Assembly (NCBI GenBank): GCA_009780275.1
Contig: WRAI01000001.1
Span: 1 to 64,000, forward strand
Direction of reading: 5' to 3'
Source of the DNA: Oscillospiraceae bacterium
Lineage (GTDB): Bacteria; Bacillota; Clostridia; Oscillospirales; UBA929
DNA length: 64,000 bases
Under the pieces are notes generated by a model, which was not told where the DNA came from, made no database searches, and saw nothing but the letters and a program-made list of their open reading frames with translations. Position numbers and translations under genes: made by a program. This document shows, piece by piece, positions 51,232-60,057 of the stretch (the stretch's first letter is position 1; every line of letters begins with the position of its first letter).

Positions 51232-52356
51232 ATGCAATATCGTACATTCGGCAAGACAGGATTGCAGGTTTCGGCACTCGGCTTTGGCGCAATGCGGTTT
51301 ACTGATGGGCTTGACGGAAAGGTTGACCAAAAACTGGTTGATCAACTGGTCGGCACGGCCGTTGAGCGCGGGGTCAATTATTTCGATACATCGCAAAATT
51401 ATCTCAACGGGCAGTCCGAGCCGGTGCTGGGAAGCGCCTTAAAAGGCTTGCGTGACAAGGTGTATATTGCTACAAAGGTCGGCTCATGGCATGACCAAGG
51501 CGGCGGACTGGCCGACCTTGACAAGCACCTTGAAGGACAGCTTAGAGATTTGCAAACCGATTACATTGATTGCTATTTGTTGCACACGCTGAATGATAAC
51601 CATTGGCCAAAGTTTCAAAAGTTAGACGTCTGCAGTTGGTTGCAACGAAAGCAGCGTGAGGGTAAGATTCGATTTTTAGGATATAGCTTTCATGGCGCAG
51701 AGAGTTATTTTTCCGCGATTTTGAACGATTTTGACTGGGATTTTACCATGATTCAGTACAACTATGTTGATGTCAAGTTTCAAGCCGGCGAAGCGGGATT
51801 GCTGGCCTCGCACGCCAAGGGGTGCGGCACAGCAATCATGGAACCTATGCGCGGCGGGACGTTGACCGATAAATTGCCGCCCGCGATGATGGCGTTGCTC
51901 AAAGAGGCCAACCCCGTGCTGTCGCCTGCGGCGTGGGCATTTCGTTTCTTATATGATCGTGAGGAAGTCAACATTGCCATCAGCGGCATGAACTGCATGG
52001 CGCATTTAGAAGAAAATTTGGCATTGGCGGATGTATCGGCCATTGGCTGTTTGTCAGACAGTGAGCGTGCGACGCTGCATAAAGCTGGCCAAATGTTTCA
52101 CCAATTACTGCGTGCGCCGTGCACCAATTGTGGTTATTGCACGCCTGTATGTCCGCAGGGTATCGACATCCCAACGTATTTGCTTAGGTATAATGAACAT
52201 GCACTGTTTGACGTTAAGTGGCACAAGAATGCTTACTTGGAAAGCGTGAAGAAAAGTAAACCATGCATTTATTGTGGTAAGTGCAATGCTGAATGTCCGC
52301 AAGGGATTGATATTCCGAAGATGTTGGGGGAAGTGGAAAAGCATTTTAAGGGCTAG
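51232..52356 (+). CDS. Aldo/keto reductase with C-terminal 2x[4Fe-4S] ferredoxin domain
   Basis: 374 residues. The barrel part carries FDTSQNYLNGQSE (Asp and Tyr), YIATKVG (Lys) and CYLLHTL (His), the usual catalytic tetrad. From about residue 300, CTNCGYCTPVCPQGIDIP and CIYCGKCNAECPQGIDIP bind two [4Fe-4S] clusters. The fused form is common in anaerobes and implies electron transfer from ferredoxin-like chains; the substrate is unknown. GGGAGG before the ATG. Confidence 0.93.
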   Translation: MQYRTFGKTGLQVSALGFGAMRFTDGLDGKVDQKLVDQLVGTAVERGVNYFDTSQNYLNGQSEPVLGSALKGLRDKVYIATKVGSWHDQGGGLADLDKHLEGQLRDLQTDYIDCYLLHTLNDNHWPKFQKLDVCSWLQRKQREGKIRFLGYSFHGAESYFSAILNDFDWDFTMIQYNYVDVKFQAGEAGLLASHAKGCGTAIMEPMRGGTLTDKLPPAMMALLKEANPVLSPAAWAFRFLYDREEVNIAISGMNCMAHLEENLALADVSAIGCLSDSERATLHKAGQMFHQLLRAPCTNCGYCTPVCPQGIDIPTYLLRYNEHALFDVKWHKNAYLESVKKSKPCIYCGKCNAECPQGIDIPKMLGEVEKHFKG

Positions 52357-52409
52357 TTTGCTGTCAACCATTGTGCGCCTTCTTCTGCCCAAAACAGCGT
52401 GGTGTAAAA

Positions 52410-52452
52410 CGCGGTAATCGCTTATTATTAACGATTACCGCGCTCTTTTTTT
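52410..52452 (+). terminator. Terminator of the aldo/keto reductase
   Basis: CGCGGTAATCG pairs perfectly with CGATTACCGCG around 11 bases, followed by CTCTTTTTTT. Confidence 0.92.
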
Positions 52453-52453
52453 C

Positions 52454-52812
52454 TAACATTACCAACGTAAATTTGGATCGTAAGTATAGTCTTGGGACAT
52501 CTGCGTAGTTCTTTTTGAGTTTGGTACAGGTTGATATATTAGCTTCGCAACCTTGTTTTTGCAATTCACACGTTGCATTGATCATCGGAATATCGTCACG
52601 TATGATGTTTGATACTCCGAATTTTTATTATCCCTATCAAGGAACATTACTCTAAAATACCGAACCGCGTATCTAGGCAGGTTAAAATCTACTTATCTTC
52701 ATTGTCCTTGCAGAAACACGCCTTGTGCCGCCGCGTCATTTTCCAACGCGGCGCGAAGGGCATAGACGTTGGCGTGAAGTCTGAGAAAGCAGCAGTATGG
52801 TGTGCACTCATG
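52454..52812. other. Intergenic region without a recognisable gene
   Basis: About 360 bases between the reductase terminator and the PstS-like gene stop. Only a GC-rich hairpin (CGCCGCGT/ACGCGGCG near 52730-52755) stands out. No ribosome site, tRNA or repeat shared with the rest of the window was found. Confidence 0.5.
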
Positions 52813-53961
52813 TTACCCTAACCCCACATATCCCGCCAGTTCAATCAATCGCTGCCCTTGCGGCGACACAAGCCAGTCAAGCACTTTCTGCGTGTTTGGA
52901 TTCTCCAGCCCGCGCGTTGTTGTGATGGCGTAAACGTTACCGGTGAGCGGATAGCTGCTGTCGGCGATGTTTTCGGGCGTGGGTTCAATGCCGTCGATGG
53001 CAAGCAGCCGCAGGCCCTCTTGCGGGTTCATGACCGTGGCGTAGAAGCGGAAGGAATAGCCCAATGCACGCTCGTGGTTGGTGTATTCTGCCACACTACG
53101 CAACATCATACCCATGCCCATCGCTCTTAAATGGCTTTCCGGCTCAATCATCGTCAAGCCCGCCATCACGACTTCTTCCATAGCTGTTTGGCTGCCCGAG
53201 TTTGACTCACGCTGGTAAGCGGCAATTTGTCGATTATGCCCGCCGACGTCGCGCCAGTTGGTAATATCACCACTATAAATCTGCCGGATTTGTTCAATTG
53301 TCAGGCATTCAACGAGATTATTTTCATGGACGAAGAACACAAAGGCTTCTCGCGCAATCGGCGTTTTGATAAACTCTACGCCGTGCCTGCGCGCAAATTC
53401 AACTTGTTCTTGTGATGGTTGAAGAGTAAAGATGATGTCAGTGTGCCCATGCGTTAAATTTTCAAATGCGCCGCGTGTGGTAGACATTTGGATATAATCG
53501 CCGCCTCGGACTGGTATATCGTCTAAACTATAAAAAAGATAAATCGTTTCAGCAATCGCTGAATAAACGGGCAGAAGTGCTGTTGAGCCGTCGAGGCGCG
53601 GCCAGTCTTCCGTGATGACCATGTCAGGCTCAAAGTCGGCGGTGATTGTGCGTGTATTATGCCCGAACGGGTGGAATTGTCTCCAAAAATAATGCGTTTC
53701 TCTGTAATTTTGCATATCATCCCACATATAGGGCCGCCGTGATAATTCACTCACCCACACCGTGTGATGAATGCCGAGTGCCGTAACAAGCAACACAACC
53801 GCCACGCACATTGCAATCACTTTGCGGCGCAAGCTGGGTGCCTTTTTTCGTCCGATCATCCAAGCAATCAGCACGACCGCGCCGATAATTGCCGCCGTCA
53901 AAACGAACACTAAAAATCCGTAACCAAGCATATCAAAAGCGTCAAAAAGGTCGAAATTCAT
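52813..53961 (-). CDS. PstS-like substrate-binding protein with two N-terminal membrane helices
   Basis: 382 residues. Two membrane segments (about 10-35 and 47-67), then a periplasmic-binding-protein type 2 domain with RLDGSTALLPVYSAIAETIY, IREAFVFFVH-like strand, ITNWRDVGG and RESNSGSQTAMEE, all phosphate-binding-protein (PstS) landmarks. There is no lipobox, and no pst transporter genes lie beside it. It may be a membrane-tethered sensor or a non-phosphate binding protein. AGGAGG before the ATG. Confidence 0.82.
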   Translation of the reverse strand: MNFDLFDAFDMLGYGFLVFVLTAAIIGAVVLIAWMIGRKKAPSLRRKVIAMCVAVVLLVTALGIHHTVWVSELSRRPYMWDDMQNYRETHYFWRQFHPFGHNTRTITADFEPDMVITEDWPRLDGSTALLPVYSAIAETIYLFYSLDDIPVRGGDYIQMSTTRGAFENLTHGHTDIIFTLQPSQEQVEFARRHGVEFIKTPIAREAFVFFVHENNLVECLTIEQIRQIYSGDITNWRDVGGHNRQIAAYQRESNSGSQTAMEEVVMAGLTMIEPESHLRAMGMGMMLRSVAEYTNHERALGYSFRFYATVMNPQEGLRLLAIDGIEPTPENIADSSYPLTGNVYAITTTRGLENPNTQKVLDWLVSPQGQRLIELAGYVGLG

Positions 53962-53970
53962 AGCAGCCTC

Positions 53971-55044
53971 CTACACCGCATCCGCAACCAACCGCCCAAC
54001 TTCCTCCGTGCCCACCAGCGTCTGCGTGGCCGTCGGCCGCAAATCCCCGGTGCGATAGCCTGCCTGCAATACAGACTGCACCGCGCGTTCGATGACATTG
54101 GCTTCGTCTTGCAAGTCAAACGTATAACGCAGCATCATAGCTACGGATAATATCGTTGCCATGGGGTTGGCTTTGTCCTGTCCCGCAATGTCGGGCGCAG
54201 AGCCGTGTACCGGCTCGTACATACCAAAATTATCGCCGCGCAAACTCGCCGACGGCAGCATACCAATCGAGCCGGTAATCATGCTCGCCTCGTCGGACAA
54301 AATATCGCCGAAGATATTGCTGGTTACAATTACGTCAAACTGCTGCGGGGCAACCACCATTTGCATGGCGGCATTGTCGATGTACAAGTGGCTGAGCTCA
54401 ACTTCGGGATACTCTTGCGCGACCTGTTCAACGACTTTGCGCCACAGCCGTGAGCTTTCAAGCACGTTGGCCTTGTCTACGCTGGTAAGTTTTTTGCCGC
54501 GTTTCATCGCCATATCAAACGCCACGCGTGCAATGCGCTCAACCTCGCCGACGGCATATTGCTCCACGTCATACGCCGCTTGCCCCAACGGTGTTTCTTT
54601 GTAGCCGCGTTCGCCGAAATAAATGCCGCCCGTCAGTTCGCGTACAATAACGATGTCCAAGCCGCCGCGCACAATTTCGGGCTTAAGCGGACAAGCGTCT
54701 GCGAGTTCGTCAAACAGTATCGCGGGGCGGATGTTAGCAAACAGCCCAAGTTCTTTGCGCAAGCCAAGCAATGCGCGTTCGGGGCGTTGGTCGCCGGGCA
54801 ATGTGTCCCACTTCCAGCCGCCGATGGCGCCGAGTAGTACAGCGTCGGCGTTACAGCAAGTTTCCAGCGTTGCGTCGGGCAACGCCGTGCCGTGCGCGTC
54901 AATCGCGCACCCGCCTGCAAGCGCGTGGGTGTATGTAAACGTGTGGTCAAACTTTTTGCCGACTGCGTCAAGCACGCGCAGAGCCTGCGTTGTGATTTCG
55001 GGACCAATGCCGTCACCGGGGATGATAGCTAGATTGATGTTCAT
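53971..55044 (-). CDS. leuB: 3-isopropylmalate dehydrogenase
   Basis: 357 residues, normal length. [42 protein letters not shown] and [18 protein letters not shown] are the NAD- and isopropylmalate-binding blocks. It oxidises and decarboxylates 3-isopropylmalate in leucine synthesis. AGGAGG fixes the ATG at 55044. Last gene of the leu operon. Confidence 0.97.
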   Translation of the reverse strand: MNINLAIIPGDGIGPEITTQALRVLDAVGKKFDHTFTYTHALAGGCAIDAHGTALPDATLETCCNADAVLLGAIGGWKWDTLPGDQRPERALLGLRKELGLFANIRPAILFDELADACPLKPEIVRGGLDIVIVRELTGGIYFGERGYKETPLGQAAYDVEQYAVGEVERIARVAFDMAMKRGKKLTSVDKANVLESSRLWRKVVEQVAQEYPEVELSHLYIDNAAMQMVVAPQQFDVIVTSNIFGDILSDEASMITGSIGMLPSASLRGDNFGMYEPVHGSAPDIAGQDKANPMATILSVAMMLRYTFDLQDEANVIERAVQSVLQAGYRTGDLRPTATQTLVGTEEVGRLVADAV

Positions 55045-55078
55045 GGTGGGTTCCTCCTGCAAATATCGTGCCACGGGC

Positions 55079-55177
55079 ACGGGAAAATCACCCGTCCTGC
55101 GGGACACCCTCTTTAACAAAGAGGGCAAGGTATGCCGCTTGCGTAGCAACTCCGCAGAGGCGGGTGATTTTCCCCGT
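55079..55177. repeat. Nested palindromic element between leuD and leuB
   Basis: Outer arms ACGGGAAAATCACCCG and CGGGTGATTTTCCCCGT pair over the full element. Inside, CCCTCTTT-AAC-AAAGAGGG is a perfect eight-pair hairpin. It has the form of a small mobile palindrome inserted in the operon; it could also modulate the level of leuB relative to leuD. Confidence 0.7.
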
Positions 55178-55184
55178 TGGCCCC

Positions 55185-55673
55185 TTACATCTTCGCCTTA
55201 ATCGCCGCAAGCAGTCCGCCGGCTTTAATAATCTCTTGAATAAACGGCGGAAACGGTACAGATTGATACGTTTCGCCTTTGGTAACATTGGTAATCACGC
55301 CGGTATCGAAATCAACTTCAACTTCGTTGCCGGCATCAATGCCGACGCTTGCCGCCGGGCATTCGAGAATCGGCAGCCCGATATTGATGGCGTTGCGGTA
55401 AAAAATACGCGCATAGCTTGCGGCGATAATGCACGACAATCCGCTTTCTTTCAGCACAATCGGCGCGTGTTCGCGTGACGAACCGCAACCAAAATTTTGC
55501 CCGCCGACCATAATATCGCCTTGCTTGACCTTGGACGCAAAACTCGCGTCAATGTCTTCCATAGCGTATTTCGCCAGCTCTTTCATATCGGAAATTTGCA
55601 AATATCGCGCGGGGATAATCACGTCGGTATCGACATTGTCGCCGTATTTATGGGTTGTTCCTTTGACTGTCAT
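55185..55673 (-). CDS. leuD: 3-isopropylmalate dehydratase small subunit
   Basis: 162 residues, the short LeuD type. [16 protein letters not shown] at the N-terminus and [15 protein letters not shown] (substrate loop) are diagnostic. Acts with LeuC to isomerise 2- to 3-isopropylmalate. AAAGGAG before the ATG. A kinase-like gene separates it from leuC. Confidence 0.96.
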   Translation of the reverse strand: MTVKGTTHKYGDNVDTDVIIPARYLQISDMKELAKYAMEDIDASFASKVKQGDIMVGGQNFGCGSSREHAPIVLKESGLSCIIAASYARIFYRNAINIGLPILECPAASVGIDAGNEVEVDFDTGVITNVTKGETYQSVPFPPFIQEIIKAGGLLAAIKAKM

Positions 55674-55709
55674 GTGGGTGCTCCTTTGTTAAGTTTTTGT
55701 TGATAATGC

Positions 55710-56267
55710 TTATTTGGTACGTTTCACCCAAAGTGTCTTAAAAGCTTGAAAATTATCGGAGCTACCTAACAATGCGATAATCTTGTCTGCACATTCATCC
55801 GTAGTGCTTGCGTGGGTGTCAACTTTAATATCATAAGTATTGCATAAAGGATGCAGCTCTGACAGTTGGCTTATTGCAAGACCAAGTTCTCTGTCGCCAC
55901 GCTCTTTTTCCCTTCTTGCAAGCTCTTCTGAAGGACAAGTTACATGAACAAAAAGCGCGGGAGCGTCATGAAACAACGCAATCATTTTATCCAGCCAAAT
56001 GTCATCATCCATTACTGTGTCTATAATCACGCCCATCCCTAAATTGGAATACATTATTGCAGAGTGATACATCGCATAGATTGAATCAATCCACGCCCAC
56101 TCATACTCATCTTCGTCAAACATATATTTTGCAGGAGTCATTTCCCTAAAAATATCTTCCGAGAACCAGTAATATGGTTTATTCAATTTCTCCTGCAAGG
56201 TCTTCGACAAGGATGTTTTCCCTGCGCTTGACACTCCATTTAGAATAATGATTTTCCCTTTGCTCAT
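55710..56267 (-). CDS. Chloramphenicol-phosphotransferase-like (CPT) P-loop kinase
   Basis: 185 residues. P-loop NGVSSAGKTSLSKTLQ, then YYWFSEDIFREM with a catalytic-type Asp, VIIDTVM and HVTCPSEELARREKERGDR, which are CPT/adenylylsulfate-kinase-like features. It modifies a small molecule; chloramphenicol is only the name-giving substrate. It lies between leuD and leuC, is AT-richer than both and seems inserted. CAGGAGG before the ATG. Confidence 0.82.
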   Translation of the reverse strand: MSKGKIIILNGVSSAGKTSLSKTLQEKLNKPYYWFSEDIFREMTPAKYMFDEDEYEWAWIDSIYAMYHSAIMYSNLGMGVIIDTVMDDDIWLDKMIALFHDAPALFVHVTCPSEELARREKERGDRELGLAISQLSELHPLCNTYDIKVDTHASTTDECADKIIALLGSSDNFQAFKTLWVKRTK

Positions 56268-56296
56268 ATTGCTCCTCCTGCACAAAATATAAACTT

Positions 56297-57556
56297 CTAC
56301 ACCCCCCGCGGGTCGCTGATTTTGCCTGTTAGGGCGCTTGCGGCCGCAACGCTCGCACTCGCCAGATACACTTCACTCTCTACGTGCCCCATGCGCCCGA
56401 CAAAGTTTCGATTTGTTGTTGCCACGCAGCGTTCACCCGCCGCCATGACACCCATGTGACCGCCCAAACACGGCCCGCATGTCGGTGTCGACACCACGCA
56501 ACCCGCCTCGATAAAAGTGCGGATGTAGCCTTTTTCCATCGCGTCAAGGTAAATTTGCTGCGTACCGGGGATAACAATGCAGCGCACACCTTTTGCCACT
56601 TGCTTGCCCGCCATAATTTCGGCGGCGATTCGCATATCTGACAACCAGCCGTTTGTGCAAGAACCAATCACCACTTGATCAATCGCCACATCGCCGACGT
56701 CGACGATCGCGCGCGTGTTTTCAGGCAAATGCGGGAACGCAACCGTGGGTTCAAGCGTTGACAAATCAATATCAATCGTGCGCACGTACGGCGCATCGGG
56801 GTCGGGCGTGTAAATGGTGTAATCGCGCTTAACGCGCCCGTTCATGTACGCAACTGCTACGTCATCAACAGGGAAAATGCCGTTCTTTGCGCCGGCCTCG
56901 ATTGCCATATTGGCAATGCACAAACGGTCGTCCATGGTCAAACTCGCCACACCGTCGCCTGTGTATTCCAAACTTTGGTACAGCGCGCCGTCAACGCCGA
57001 TTAAGCCAATCAAGTGCAAAATAACGTCCTTGCCGCTAACATGCGGGCGCAATTTGCCCGTTAAGCGCACTTGAATACCGTCGGGTACTTTGAACCATGC
57101 TTCGCCTGTCGCCATACCGGCGGCTAAGTCGGTCGAGCCGACACCGGTGGAAAAGGCACCCAACGCGCCGTATGTACAGGTGTGTGAGTCGGCCCCGATG
57201 ATACATTCGCCGGCCGCAACAATGCCTTGTTCGGGCAGCAGGCAATGTTCGATACCCATTGCGCCTACGTCGTAGAAGTGCTCAACATTGTGTGCGCCGG
57301 CAAATTCGCGGCAAGTTTTGCAATTTTCGGCAGACTTAATGTCCTTGTTGGGCGTAAAGTGGTCCATTACCAGCGCGACTTTGGTTGGGTCAAAGACCTC
57401 GGTAAAGCCGGCGGCTTTGAATTCGCGGATAGCAACGGGTGCGGTGATGTCGTTGCCCAGCACCAAATCGAGTTTGGCGTTGATGAGTTGCCCGCCGTGT
57501 ACTTCATCAAGTCCGGCGTGAGCGGCGAGAATTTTTTGTGTCATAGTCATTGGCAT
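56297..57556 (-). CDS. leuC: 3-isopropylmalate dehydratase large subunit
   Basis: 419 residues, the LeuC type found with the small Leu[36 protein letters not shown] and [14 protein letters not shown] provide the three cysteines of the [4Fe-4S] cluster. AAAGGAG before the ATG at 57556 (starting MPMTMTQ). Partner of leuD. Confidence 0.97.
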   Translation of the reverse strand: MPMTMTQKILAAHAGLDEVHGGQLINAKLDLVLGNDITAPVAIREFKAAGFTEVFDPTKVALVMDHFTPNKDIKSAENCKTCREFAGAHNVEHFYDVGAMGIEHCLLPEQGIVAAGECIIGADSHTCTYGALGAFSTGVGSTDLAAGMATGEAWFKVPDGIQVRLTGKLRPHVSGKDVILHLIGLIGVDGALYQSLEYTGDGVASLTMDDRLCIANMAIEAGAKNGIFPVDDVAVAYMNGRVKRDYTIYTPDPDAPYVRTIDIDLSTLEPTVAFPHLPENTRAIVDVGDVAIDQVVIGSCTNGWLSDMRIAAEIMAGKQVAKGVRCIVIPGTQQIYLDAMEKGYIRTFIEAGCVVSTPTCGPCLGGHMGVMAAGERCVATTNRNFVGRMGHVESEVYLASASVAAASALTGKISDPRGV

Positions 57557-57629
57557 GGTGGTCGCTCCTTTCAGCTGCAAAATAAAAAGTAAGAAATTTT
57601 ATGTATGGGCGATTGTCAATGGGCTGATT

Positions 57630-59294
57630 TCAACTATTCCCCAACTCCAACCGATTCACCGCTGACAGCAACGCGCGCAATGTCGCTTCGGTCACGTCGC
57701 TGTCTGCACCTACGCCCCAAACGTCGCGGCCTTTGCAGTCGCAAAGTTTGACGTAAGACACCGCTTGCGCGTCCGAGCCGCTGCCCAGTGCGTGCTGGCT
57801 GTAATCCTTAAAACTAAACGTGCGGTGCGGCAGTGCGTTAAGCAGCGCATGAGTCAGCGCGTCAATCTGCCCGTTGCCGTTGCCGACGGCTTGGCAAGTC
57901 GCGCCGTGAATCTCGGCGGTAATCTCGGCAATCGTTTGCCCTGCGTCGTCTTTGCGCCACTCGTCTTTGGTCACACGCACGGGACTGTTCACATTCACAT
58001 ACTCACGCAAAAATGCTTCGTGAATCTCGGCGGGCGACAACTCTTTGTGCGCTTTATCGGAAATATTTTTAATAAAATATCCCACCTCGGCACGCAACTC
58101 CGCCGGAATCTGGTAACCGTAATAATGCCCCAGCACATATGCAATGCCGCCTTTGCCCGATTGGCTGTTGATGCGGATTACATCGCTTTCGTACTCGCGG
58201 CTAACGTCGCGCGGATCTAGCGGCAGGTACGGCACATTCCATTCGGCGTTGTCGTCTTGGCGGAACTGCATACCCTTGGCAATCGCGTCCTGATGCGAAC
58301 CCGAAAACGCCGCGAAAACCAATTTGCCGGCATACGGGTGACGGTCGTTGACGATTAAATTGGTGGCTTGCTCGTATTTGCGCACAATATTCGGCATATC
58401 GCTTAGGTCAAGTTGCGGGTCAACGCCGTGGGTGTAGAGATTCAGCGCCATGGTAATGATGTCAACATTGCCCGTGCGCTCACCGTTGCCAAACAACGTG
58501 CCCTCAACGCGGTCTGCGCCCGCCAACACGCCCATTTCGGCGGCGGCAACAGCTGTGCCGCGGTCGTTGTGCGGATGGAGCGACACGATTACATTTTCGC
58601 GATAACGCAGGTTTTGGCTCATGTACGCAATCTGCCGTGCGTAAACGTGCGGCATGGCGTTTTCAACAGTTGCAGGTAAGTTAATAATCACAGGGCGTTG
58701 CTTGCTTGGCAACCAAACGTCAATCACGGCGTTGCAAATATCCAGCGCAAACTGCGGCTCAGTGCCGGTAAAGCTTTCCGGCGAATACTCAAAGCTAAAT
58801 TGTGTTTCGGGCATTTTTGCCGCGTATTCGTTAAACAATTTCGCGCCGTCAACGGCGATTTGCACAATTTCGTCCTTGCTTTTCTTAAAAACCTGCTCGC
58901 GTTGCGCAATTGACGTTGAATTATACAGATGTACAATCACGCGCTTAACGCCGCGAATTGCCTCAAAGGTTTTTTCGATGATATGCTGCCGTGACTGCGT
59001 AAGGACTTGGATTGTCACATCGTCGGGGATTAAATCTTGGTCAATCAGCGTACGCAGAAAGGCGTATTCGGTCTCCGATGCGGCGGGGAATCCGACCTCA
59101 ATTTGCTTGAATCCGACACCGAGCAGGAATTTGTAGTATTCAATCTTTTCGTCCAAACTCATGGGCGTAATCAGCGACTGGTTGCCGTCGCGCAGGTCGA
59201 CGCTGCACCAAATGGGCGCGGCATTAAGTCGGTCTTGTTTTGTCCAGTCGAGATATTCGCCGGGCGGCAAGTGGTATTGCGGCTTGTATTTCAT
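57630..59294 (-). CDS. leuA: 2-isopropylmalate synthase, long (LeuA2) type
   Basis: 554 residues. IWCSVDLRDGNQSL at the N-terminus and VSLHPHNDRGTAVAAAE are the DRE-TIM metallolyase metal-binding motifs (D, H-x-H). The C-terminal 120 residues are the leucine-binding regulatory domain. The opening KYKPQYHLPPGEYLDWTKQ and YEQATNLIVNDRHPYAG are typical of the long LeuA type. AGGAGG before the ATG at 59294. First structural gene behind the T-box. Confidence 0.95.
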   Translation of the reverse strand: MKYKPQYHLPPGEYLDWTKQDRLNAAPIWCSVDLRDGNQSLITPMSLDEKIEYYKFLLGVGFKQIEVGFPAASETEYAFLRTLIDQDLIPDDVTIQVLTQSRQHIIEKTFEAIRGVKRVIVHLYNSTSIAQREQVFKKSKDEIVQIAVDGAKLFNEYAAKMPETQFSFEYSPESFTGTEPQFALDICNAVIDVWLPSKQRPVIINLPATVENAMPHVYARQIAYMSQNLRYRENVIVSLHPHNDRGTAVAAAEMGVLAGADRVEGTLFGNGERTGNVDIITMALNLYTHGVDPQLDLSDMPNIVRKYEQATNLIVNDRHPYAGKLVFAAFSGSHQDAIAKGMQFRQDDNAEWNVPYLPLDPRDVSREYESDVIRINSQSGKGGIAYVLGHYYGYQIPAELRAEVGYFIKNISDKAHKELSPAEIHEAFLREYVNVNSPVRVTKDEWRKDDAGQTIAEITAEIHGATCQAVGNGNGQIDALTHALLNALPHRTFSFKDYSQHALGSGSDAQAVSYVKLCDCKGRDVWGVGADSDVTEATLRALLSAVNRLELGNS

Positions 59295-59336
59295 GTGGGT
59301 ATCCTCCTGGTTGTGGGATTTGGTGCGTGGGGGCAC

Positions 59337-59584
59337 AAAAAAAGTCCTCGCCTCTATGCTCAAGAGACGAAGACATAAAAGCTCCGCGGTACCACTCTTG
59401 TTGACGTCTAAACAACGTGTAAAACACGCTATTGCAACGCCCACTCAAAATGTTTGCACTCAGGGGTGAGATACGTAACCACGCCATACGGTCTTGCAGC
59501 AACCGACCGCTCTCTGAAACGAAATGTCTTCGTCATGGCGCAACGGTTCGCTTATTCCCGTCACAGTGCAGAATTATTTAGTTG
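59337..59584 (-). promoter_or_regulatory. Leucine T-box leader
   Basis: The minus strand carries the T-box sequence AGAGTGGTACCGCGG (59398-59384) ahead of a strong terminator hairpin, GTCTTCGTCTCT / AGAGGCGAGGAC (59374-59344), followed by seven T. The Stem I part has AGAGAG, GGTTGCTG and a candidate specifier CTC (Leu) near 59470-59468, in ATCTCA. Uncharged tRNA-Leu would favour readthrough into leuA. Confidence 0.92.
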
Positions 59585-59590
59585 CTTGAT

Positions 59591-59619
59591 AGTATAGCAC
59601 GAGGACTTGATACTGTCAA
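59591..59619 (-). promoter_or_regulatory. Promoter of the leu operon
   Basis: TTGACA (59619-59614) and TATACT (59596-59591) with a 17-base spacer on the minus strand, placing transcription start just before the T-box Stem I. Divergent from the aromatic operon promoter. Confidence 0.8.
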
Positions 59620-59706
59620 CCCCCCCATACGATACGATATAATAAAAAGCGCATTACTTAAATACCAAAGTCTGCAAAAAATTTCGCTTGCGAGCGCAGC
59701 AGGGGC

Positions 59707-59736
59707 TTGACAGGCATGACTTGAGTGTGTTATACT
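59707..59736 (+). promoter_or_regulatory. Promoter of the aromatic amino acid operon
   Basis: TTGACA (59707-59712) and TATACT (59731-59736) with an 18-base spacer, about 34 bases before the leader-peptide ATG. Confidence 0.75.
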
Positions 59737-59769
59737 ACAAACAATCTCAAAAGTAGAGAGGGCATCGTT

Positions 59770-59823
59770 ATGGAGCGTAGCAACGCATTTAATTTTGGTT
59801 ACTATTACTTTTTTACGAAGTAA
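59770..59823 (+). CDS. Phe/Tyr-rich leader peptide
   Basis: Encodes MERSNAFNFGYYYFFTK, 17 residues with four Phe and three Tyr including a YYYFF run. A purine-rich site (GAGAGGG) lies seven bases before the ATG. The codons TAC TAT TAC TTT TTT (59800-59814) lie in the 5' arm and loop of a 12-bp hairpin, exactly where a stalled ribosome would open it. Its gene product is presumably irrelevant; translation is the signal. It is the sensor of the attenuator in front of the DAHP synthase gene. Confidence 0.8.
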   Translation: MERSNAFNFGYYYFFTK

Positions 59824-59902
59824 TGGTAATTTGTGTTGCGTGAACCAAGGCGGATAATCGCGAGCAGCCACACAGATTACACATCTGGGTGGCGATTTTT
59901 TT
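59799..59902 (+). promoter_or_regulatory. Ribosome-mediated transcription attenuator of the aro operon
   Basis: Three structures can be read. Pause 1:2: TTACTATTACTT (59799-59810) with AAGTAATGGTAA (59818-59829), 12 pairs with one G-U. Antiterminator 2:3: GTAATTTGTGTTGC (59826-59839) with GCCACACAGATTAC (59867-59880), 12 Watson-Crick pairs, one G-U, one mismatch. Terminator 3:4: GCCACACAGA (59867-59876) with TCTGGGTGGC (59884-59893), one mismatch, followed by T7. 2:3 excludes both others. Stalling at Tyr/Phe codons should favour readthrough into the DAHP synthase gene. Confidence 0.8.
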
Positions 59903-59907
59903 ATTCC

Positions 59908-60020
59908 AGAGCTGCCGAGTAGGTGGCCGACGAAATTGGAGCGCCTGGAAATTTTTGCGTAGTTGGCATAGCCAACGGAGTCGGAAGTTGGAGGACCGAA
60001 ATTTTGTCGATAAACCGCTA
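59908..60020 (+). repeat. Dispersed structured repeat, copy 2 (upstream of the DAHP synthase gene)
   Basis: Counterpart of 12547-12660. Inner hairpin GTTGGC-ATA-GCCAAC has six perfect pairs; two of its changes relative to copy 1 are compensatory. The outer arms CGACGAAATT and AATTTTGTCG pair with one G-U. It lies directly after the attenuator terminator and 37 bases before the ATG. Confidence 0.75.
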
Positions 60021-60057
60021 TACACGAGGCGTGATAAATACAACAAAGGAGCATTTT

